Shown piece after piece: positions 41,952 through 46,903 of a stretch of 46,903 bases of DNA. The notes under the pieces were generated by a model, which was not told where the DNA came from, ran no database searches, and was given only the letters and a program-made list of their open reading frames with translations. The DNA is from a bacterium. Its GTDB lineage: Bacteria; Vulcanimicrobiota; Vulcanimicrobiia; Vulcanimicrobiales; Vulcanimicrobiaceae. How positions within the stretch are numbered: the stretch's first letter is position 1; every line of letters begins with the position of its first letter. Both the position numbers and the translations under genes were made by a program. Location of the stretch: the NCBI GenBank assembly GCA_021790895.1, contig JAJYFM010000009.1:1-46903 (forward strand), in the 5' to 3' direction.

Positions 41952-42279
41952 TATCGTTCGCGCCGCCGCAGAGGAGAAGAAGGGCGAAGAGATCGAGGTC
42001 TTGGAGGTCGGCTCCAAGACGATTCTCGCCGATTACTTCGCGTTGGTCACCGGGCGCTCGAAGATCCAGACCCGCGCGATCGCCGATGCGATCGTCGAGG
42101 CGGTCGAGGCTTCGGGCGGGCGGGTCGCGCGCGTCGAAGGCTACTCCGAAGGGAGCTGGATTCTGCTCGACCTCGGTTCGGCGATCGTCCACATCTTTAC
42201 GCCGGAGCAACGAACGTTCTACAATCTGGAGCGGCTCTGGGGTGAGCCATTACCAACCAGCCGAGAGGAGCAAGCATGA
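41935..42279 (+). CDS. rsfS: Ribosomal silencing factor RsfS, CTG start
   Basis: Binds L14 on the 50S subunit and stops joining with 30S in starvation. The core is clear: EEIEVLEVGSKTILADYFALVTG, TRAIADAIVEAVEASGG, EGYSEGSWILLDLGSAIVHIF and FYNLERLWG. An in-frame TGA at 41923-41925 limits the N-terminus. The only start-like codon before the conserved first helix is CTG at 41935, with GAAGG six bases upstream, giving 114 residues. The next alternative, TTG at 42001, would remove the first helix. It follows yqeK and overlaps the next small gene (ATGA). Confidence 0.88.
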   Translation: MSALIDIVRAAAEEKKGEEIEVLEVGSKTILADYFALVTGRSKIQTRAIADAIVEAVEASGGRVARVEGYSEGSWILLDLGSAIVHIFTPEQRTFYNLERLWGEPLPTSREEQA

Positions 42280-42437
42280 GTACGCGCGCCCGCGTCGTTT
42301 ATAAAACCAAAGCCGAACGTCAACGTTTTTCGCGGTGGCTGCGCTTCGGGGTCTGGATTTTTCTCGGCATCTTCGTCTTCACGGTCGCCGGCGGCGTGCT
42401 CGCAATGAGCGTGCATCTCGGCGGCGCGGCGCGGTAA
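42276..42437 (+). CDS. Small single-span membrane protein
   Basis: A 53-residue frame whose ATG overlaps the rsfS stop and which has GAGAGGAG before it. A basic N-terminus (YKTKAERQRFSRWLR) is followed by one hydrophobic helix (FGVWIFLGIFVFTVAGGVLAM) and a short tail, so it is a likely N-in membrane protein. I know no family; in several phyla a membrane protein of the LytR-CpsA group follows rsfS, and this could be a remnant or a replacement, which is speculation. Confidence 0.75.
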   Translation: MSTRARVVYKTKAERQRFSRWLRFGVWIFLGIFVFTVAGGVLAMSVHLGGAAR

Positions 42438-42505
42438 GCGAACCACCCGTTCGAAACACTCCCCCACACCGCGCGGTAGTAGAGCGCGGAGGAAGCAGTT
42501 CATCG

Positions 42506-43561
42506 ATGAACCGTCGCAGCCCATGGGCTCGTCTTTCCATCACGCTCGCGGCGGTTGCCGCGCTGGCATTCCCCGTTGTTGCCCAAGCGGCGAGCTTCGT
42601 TCATGACGGAGCGAACATGCTCTCACCGTCGACGGCAGCACGGCTCGAACGGAATCTGAGTGCATTCAACGCCGAGACGGGGAAACAGGTCGTCGTCGTA
42701 ACGGTTCCTTCGCTCGGAGGTACCGGGCTGCACGCTGCGGCGCAACAAGCGTTTTCGCAGTATGCCGTCAACGGCGTGATGATTTTCGTCGCGTTGGCCG
42801 AGCGCAAAGATATCATCGTCCCCGACGCCGCGGGCGTTCGCGCGGGATGGTTTACGCCCTCGATCATCGCGCCGATTCGGCAGGCGATGGAGGCTCAATT
42901 CAAAGCGGCCGATCCAAACGGCGGAATCACCGATGCGGCGGGAACGCTCGTCGGCATCTATCGTTCGCACCTCGGATCGCTGCGTAGCGCGAATGCACCC
43001 GCGCCTGCCTACGGTGCACCTGCGGCGCTACCCAACACGGGTTACGCAACCCCGGTCTCGCACCGGAAAGGACCGAGTCCCATGTTCTGGTTGATCGTTT
43101 TCATCGTCGGCTTTCTCGTCGTGCGCTCGATCGCGCGCGCCTCGACACAGCGTCCGCCCTACGGGCAGATGGGTGGCCCGCCTGCGGGCCCGGTCGCGCC
43201 GACCGGCGGTGCACCGACGGGTACGCCGATGGGCACGCCGATGGGGTATGGCGGCGGCGGCATGATGGGCGGCGGCTTCTTGAGCGGTCTGCTCGGCGGA
43301 TTCGGCGGCGCCTGGCTCGGCAATCAGCTCTTCGGCGGCGGCGGTATGATGGGCGGCGGCATGATGGGTGGCGGCCCCGGTATCGGCGACGCCTCGCAGA
43401 TGGGCTCGCCCGACGGCGGCGGCTGGGGCGGTGATGCGGGGCAGGCCGATATGGGCGGCGCCAGCAGCGGTGATTTCGGCAGCGGCGGTTTCGGCGACAT
43501 GGGCGGCGGTGGCTTCGGCGGCGGCGACATGGGCGGAGGCGGCGACTCCGGAGGCTGGTAA
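42506..43561 (+). CDS. TPM-domain membrane protein with Gly/Met-rich tail
   Basis: A 351-residue protein with signal peptide (cleavage near AQA, residue 28), a TPM domain (about residues 30-155: FVHDGANMLSPSTAARLERNL, TGKQVVVVTVPSLGG, NGVMIFVALAERKDI), a proline/alanine linker, one membrane helix near residues 194-211 (FWLIVFIVGFLVVRSIA) and a long tail of glycine with methionine pairs (GGGGMMGGG, GGGMMGGGPG). TPM domains in YgcG-like and photosystem-repair proteins are exported and membrane-anchored, with acid phosphatase activity reported for the plant protein. The ATG at 42506 follows GGAGGAAG. Confidence 0.88.
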   Translation: MNRRSPWARLSITLAAVAALAFPVVAQAASFVHDGANMLSPSTAARLERNLSAFNAETGKQVVVVTVPSLGGTGLHAAAQQAFSQYAVNGVMIFVALAERKDIIVPDAAGVRAGWFTPSIIAPIRQAMEAQFKAADPNGGITDAAGTLVGIYRSHLGSLRSANAPAPAYGAPAALPNTGYATPVSHRKGPSPMFWLIVFIVGFLVVRSIARASTQRPPYGQMGGPPAGPVAPTGGAPTGTPMGTPMGYGGGGMMGGGFLSGLLGGFGGAWLGNQLFGGGGMMGGGMMGGGPGIGDASQMGSPDGGGWGGDAGQADMGGASSGDFGSGGFGDMGGGGFGGGDMGGGGDSGGW

Positions 43562-43603
43562 TCGCGCGGGGGGGTGCAGGCGCCTACGCAGAATGCGCCC
43601 CCC

Positions 43604-46600
43604 ATGCGACGTTTCATACTCTGCGCTCTTGCGCTGGCGCTCTTCGCGCCCTCGATCCCGCTCCCGGCGAAGGCCGCCGGGCAGATGCTCGCCTCGGTTC
43701 CCCAGTCCGCTTTCGGTGGACTCTCTTGGCGTGAGGTCGGCCCGCTTCGCGGCGGTCGTGCGGTCGCCGTCACCGGCGTGCCGGGGCAACCGAACCACTA
43801 TTACTTCGGTGCGGTCGACGGCGGCGTCTGGGAGACCGAGGACGCGGGGCGCACGTGGACGCCGATCTTCGACAAAGAAGATATCGGATCGATCGGTGCG
43901 ATCGCAGTTGCGCCGAGCGCGGTGCGAACGATCTATGTCGGTACCGGAGAGCCCGATATGCGCAGCGATATCGCGTACGGCAACGGTATGTACGTCTCGC
44001 ATGACGGAGGAAAGACGTGGGCGCACATCGGCTTGCGCGACACGCGACAGATTGCCGCGATCGTCGTCGATCCGCAGAACGCAAACATCGTCTATGTCGC
44101 GGCGCTCGGTCACGCCTACGGCCCGAACGCAGAGCGCGGAGTTTTCAAGAGCGTCGACGGCGGAAAGACGTGGCGGAAAATTCTTTATAAGAACGAGAAT
44201 ACCGGTGCGATCTCGCTCTCGATGGATCCGCAGAATCCGCAGGTCCTCTACGCAGCGCTCTGGCAGACGCGGCGCCCACCGTGGAACGTCTATCCGCCGA
44301 GCAACGGCCCTGGTTCGGGACTGTACAAGAGCACCGACGGCGGCGCGCATTGGACGCAATTACGCGACGGTCTTCCGAGCACCGTCGGGCGCATCGGCGT
44401 AGCGGTCGCACCGAGCGATCCGCAGATCGTCTACGCGCGAATCGATAGCGATCGCGCGCAGGGCGGAATGTATCGCTCGAACGACGGCGGCGCCCATTGG
44501 GTTAAAACCGACGGCGATATCCGCATCTGGAAACGTGGCTGGTATTTCGGCGAACTCGCGGTCGATCCGAAGAATCCCAACATCCTCTACACGATGGATA
44601 CCTCGACCTATCGCTCGACCGACGGCGGCAAAACGTTCGTCGCGATTAAAGGGCAACCCGGCGGCGACGACTACCACCAACTCTGGATCTATCCGCAAGA
44701 TCCGACGCATATGGTGCTCGGCGGCGACCAAGGCGTCGTCGTCACCGTCGATAACGCGAAGACTTGGAGCTCCTGGTATAACCAGCCGACCGCACAGGTC
44801 TATCACATCAGCGTCGACAATGCGTTTCCGTACCACATCTATGGCTCGCAGCAAGATTCCGGCGCGTTCTCGTTATTGAGTCGCAGTAAATACACGCAGT
44901 TGAGCATGCGCGACTGGCAGCCGGTCGATGCAGGAAGCGAGAGCGGTTGGCTCATTCCCGATCCACGCAAGATCGGGCGCGTTATCGCCGCGGCCCCGAG
45001 CGTGCTCGCTCCACCGACGATTGAAGATACCACGACGGGTTGGGAGCAGAACATCGATCCCGAAGCGGCGCATCCGCATCACTTCTGGCGCTACACCTGG
45101 ACGCTGCCGCTCGCGCTTTCGAGCGTCGATCACCGAACGCTCTACTTCGGCACGCAGCGAATCTTCCGCACGCGGAATTTCGGCTATAGCTGGAAAATCG
45201 TCAGCCCGGATCTCACTCGCGCGCACGGCGACGACCACCCCGCCAATCTCGATCCGGCGACGCTCGCCGATAATATCGGGTTGAAACGGCGCGGCGTCGT
45301 TTACGCAATCGCACCCTCGCCGATTCGCGCGAACGTCGTGTGGGCGGGCACCGATGACGGGCAAGTCTGGATCACCACCGACGGTTGCAAACACTGGCGC
45401 AACGTTACGCCCAAAGCGCTCACCCCGTGGAGCAAAGTCGGGATTATCGCAGCCTCGCACTTCAACCCGCAGGTTGCGTATATTGCCGTCGACCGTCACC
45501 GGCTCGACGATCTGACGCCGTATATCTATCGCACCGCCGACGGCGGCAAGCAGTGGACGAAGATTGTCAACGGCATTCCGCCGCACGATTTCGTCAACGT
45601 CGTTCGCGAGGATCCGCATCGCGCCGGGTTGCTCTACGCCGGTACCGAACGCGGCATGTTCGTATCGTTCGATAACGGCAACCACTGGGAGTCCTTTCAA
45701 CGGAATCTCCCGGTGACGTCGGTTCGCGATATCATCGTCAAACACGGCGACATTATCATTGCGACGCATGGCCGCGGTGTCTACGTGATGGATGACGTTG
45801 CGCGCTTGCGGCAAATTTCGGCGGCGAGTCTGAGCGCTCCGGCATATCTGTACGCGCCGGCGGTGACGTATCGCTTGAAACCCTACAATGATGAAGAGAC
45901 GCCAATTCCTTACGATGAAGCGCAACTTCGCAACCCAACCTACGGCATGCAGGTCGATTACGCGATCGGAAAGCAGCCGACGACGCCGGTCGTTCTCGAG
46001 ATTCGCGATGCGAAGGGGACGGTGCTACGGCGTTGGAGTTCGAGCCAACACGTTGTCGCGCCGAACCCGCAGAAAGTCGATATTCCCGCCTATTGGCTGC
46101 GTGAGATGCCGCTGCCGGGGCCTTCGATGGGGACGCATCGTTTCGCATGGGATCTCCGCGCGGGGAGCCCGGGTGGGCCGATGGTTCCACCGGGAACCTA
46201 CCGCGTGGTGCTCAAAGTCGACGGGAGGACTTATACGCGGAATGCCACGCTGCTGCGCGACCCACGTACGCATACCAGCAATGCCGAACTGCGCGCGCAG
46301 TTTGCGTTCGCGGAGAAGCTCAATGCAACGATCCACCGCATCCGCGTCGCGCAATATGCCGCGCAGCGCCTCCTCGACGGCGGTAAACTCGATGCCGCGC
46401 GGAAGCACGAGTTGCTGACGCAGGTGATCGGCGTTTCGCCGGTATTGAGTCCGGATAATTCGATCGGCGAAGCCTCGCTCGATTTCTCGAGCCTCGGCTT
46501 CCTGGCGAATGCCTACGGTGCGCTCGCATCGGCGGTGGGATCGGGGCAAGGAACGTTCGCGCAGGCGCCGCGCAACGCTACCGATCCCGGGGTTACCGCG

Positions 46601-46684
46601 ACCATGCAGACGGCGAAGCGCAAACTCGATGCGATCCTCGCCAAGACGTTGGCGCGACTCGCATCACTGGAAAAGGGTCACTAG
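43604..46684 (+). CDS. Secreted Asp-box beta-propeller protein (VPS10/sialidase-like)
   Basis: A 1,026-residue exported protein with a signal peptide (RRFILCALALALFAPSIPL, cleavage near KAA). About ten Asp-box motifs of the form S.DGG..W occur (for example TEDAGRTW, SHDGGKTW, SVDGGKTW, STDGGAHW, TTDGCKHW, TADGGKQW), which places it in the multi-bladed propeller group related to sortilin/VPS10 and sialidases. The last 250 residues form a different region with FAWDLRAGSPGGPMVPPGTYRVVLKVDGR (a FlgD-like immunoglobulin fold) and a helical end. Such proteins are common in Acidobacteria and Gemmatimonadota without a settled substrate. The ATG at 43604 is preferred over the GTG at 43574. The gene ends in a REP array. 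Confidence 0.9.
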   Translation: MRRFILCALALALFAPSIPLPAKAAGQMLASVPQSAFGGLSWREVGPLRGGRAVAVTGVPGQPNHYYFGAVDGGVWETEDAGRTWTPIFDKEDIGSIGAIAVAPSAVRTIYVGTGEPDMRSDIAYGNGMYVSHDGGKTWAHIGLRDTRQIAAIVVDPQNANIVYVAALGHAYGPNAERGVFKSVDGGKTWRKILYKNENTGAISLSMDPQNPQVLYAALWQTRRPPWNVYPPSNGPGSGLYKSTDGGAHWTQLRDGLPSTVGRIGVAVAPSDPQIVYARIDSDRAQGGMYRSNDGGAHWVKTDGDIRIWKRGWYFGELAVDPKNPNILYTMDTSTYRSTDGGKTFVAIKGQPGGDDYHQLWIYPQDPTHMVLGGDQGVVVTVDNAKTWSSWYNQPTAQVYHISVDNAFPYHIYGSQQDSGAFSLLSRSKYTQLSMRDWQPVDAGSESGWLIPDPRKIGRVIAAAPSVLAPPTIEDTTTGWEQNIDPEAAHPHHFWRYTWTLPLALSSVDHRTLYFGTQRIFRTRNFGYSWKIVSPDLTRAHGDDHPANLDPATLADNIGLKRRGVVYAIAPSPIRANVVWAGTDDGQVWITTDGCKHWRNVTPKALTPWSKVGIIAASHFNPQVAYIAVDRHRLDDLTPYIYRTADGGKQWTKIVNGIPPHDFVNVVREDPHRAGLLYAGTERGMFVSFDNGNHWESFQRNLPVTSVRDIIVKHGDIIIATHGRGVYVMDDVARLRQISAASLSAPAYLYAPAVTYRLKPYNDEETPIPYDEAQLRNPTYGMQVDYAIGKQPTTPVVLEIRDAKGTVLRRWSSSQHVVAPNPQKVDIPAYWLREMPLPGPSMGTHRFAWDLRAGSPGGPMVPPGTYRVVLKVDGRTYTRNATLLRDPRTHTSNAELRAQFAFAEKLNATIHRIRVAQYAAQRLLDGGKLDAARKHELLTQVIGVSPVLSPDNSIGEASLDFSSLGFLANAYGALASAVGSGQGTFAQAPRNATDPGVTATMQTAKRKLDAILAKTLARLASLEKGH

Positions 46685-46696
46685 GCGCGCTCCGTT

Positions 46697-46780
46697 ACGC
46701 CGAGTAGCGGTGTTGTCACGCCGAGTAGCGGTGTTGTCACGCCGAGTAGCGGTGTTGTCACGCCGAGTAGCGGTGTTGTC
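46697..46780. repeat. Four perfect 21-bp tandem repeats
   Basis: ACGCCGAGTAGCGGTGTTGTC occurs four times without change (starting at 46697, 46718, 46739, 46760), 13 bp after the stop of the beta-propeller gene. The unit is half of the palindromic family next to it. A variant of the same unit stands at 21469, 25 kb away. Confidence 0.95.
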
Positions 46781-46860
46781 ACGCCGAGTAGCCGCGAAGC
46801 GGCGTATCGAGGCGCGCGTAGCTTGTCACGCCGAGTAGCCGCGAAGCGGCGTATCGAGAT
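46781..46860. repeat. Two REP palindromes
   Basis: The elements at 46781-46811 and 46828-46858 are identical over the core ACGCCGAGTAGCCGCG, AAGCGGCGTATCGAG, and are separated by a GC-rich insert ending in GCTTGTC. The arms CCGAGTAGCCGC and GCGGCGTATCGAG fold into an imperfect hairpin. They are the forward form of the array at 21535. Confidence 0.9.
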
Positions 46861-46866
46861 TCCGTG

Positions 46867-46903
46867 ATGAGCGTCAAGCCATGGTGGGGTCGAAAGGGCG
46901 TTG
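46867..46903 (+). CDS. Possible first codons of a GH13 glucosidase (partial)
   Basis: ATG at 46867 begins MSVKPWWGRKGV and runs off the window. Alpha-glucosidases of family GH13 often start KPWW....VVYQ.YPRSF, so this is a plausible beginning, but 12 residues are too few to be sure, and the start lies 9 bp after the repeat with no clear ribosome binding site. Confidence 0.3.
   Translation, partial: MSVKPWWGRKGV

Noticed and set aside
43028-45925. Long open frames (443 and 350 codons) antisense to the TPM and beta-propeller genes
   Set aside because: Alanine/histidine-rich mirror of the Gly/Met tail and Asp-box repeats; no independent evidence.
46509-46838. Frame with RRVAVLS heptapeptide repeats at the window end
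   Set aside because: It is produced by the 21-bp DNA repeat, whose length is divisible by three, running on from an antiphase shadow of the beta-propeller gene.

Overview
This is ordinary chromosomal DNA, GC-rich and very tightly packed, from a free-living bacterium. I see no rRNA, tRNA, CRISPR array, transposase or phage gene. SepF, DivIVA, WhiA, RqcP and the order whiA-gap-pgk-tpiA point to a Terrabacteria-type lineage. The flagellar rod genes and a FliA-type sigma factor suggest a motile relative. Together with GTG/TTG starts, PSPTP-rich secreted proteins and a selenocysteine system, my best guess is a deep-branching phylum such as Candidatus Eremiobacterota (WPS-2). That placement is inference; no marker here proves it.

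Layout. (1) 1-9613: ileS (+) converges on a four-gene minus-strand operon ccdA-lspA-rluD-tgt. Divergently, lgt-yggS-sepF-divIVA-leuB run on the plus strand. This is a rearranged version of the cell-division/ileS/lspA neighbourhood common in Gram-positive bacteria. (2) 9743-13412: a secreted protein made of two copies of one domain, then a compact flagellar unit: FlgF-like, FlgG-like, a 52-residue possible rod-binding protein, a FliA-type sigma factor and an overlapping 100-residue unknown. (3) 13434-19983 (-): rqcP-whiA-gap-pgk-tpiA-gpmI-pnp, a glycolysis operon behind WhiA with a strong hairpin between whiA and gap. (4) 20063-23626: a MATE transporter, a 300-bp array of REP-like palindromes, a small secreted protein, and hutD with a secreted unknown on the minus strand. 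(5) 23721-29767 (+): glutamine synthetase, an NADP-dependent oxidoreductase whose start codon sits in the loop of a 14-bp inverted repeat, a GAF histidine kinase, typA and mscL.

(6) 29764-39310 (-): gyrA, then trxA-selA-selB, a SIMPL-domain protein and clpB. SelA and SelB imply that the cell decodes UGA as selenocysteine, but neither selC nor a selenoprotein is visible here. (7) 39390-46684: a small unknown on the minus strand, then the plus-strand chain tsaE-tsaB-rimI-yqeK-rsfS-small membrane protein, joined mostly by 4-bp stop/start overlaps. A TPM-domain membrane protein and a 1,026-residue Asp-box beta-propeller follow. The window ends with a second array of the same REP family and what may be the first codons of a GH13 glucosidase.

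Most genes are standard housekeeping genes. The parts that repay a second look are the REP-derived arrays, the miniature flagellar genes, the duplicated-domain secreted protein, several RNA-like inverted repeats at translation starts, the CTG start of rsfS and the glutamine at the quinolone-determining position of GyrA.
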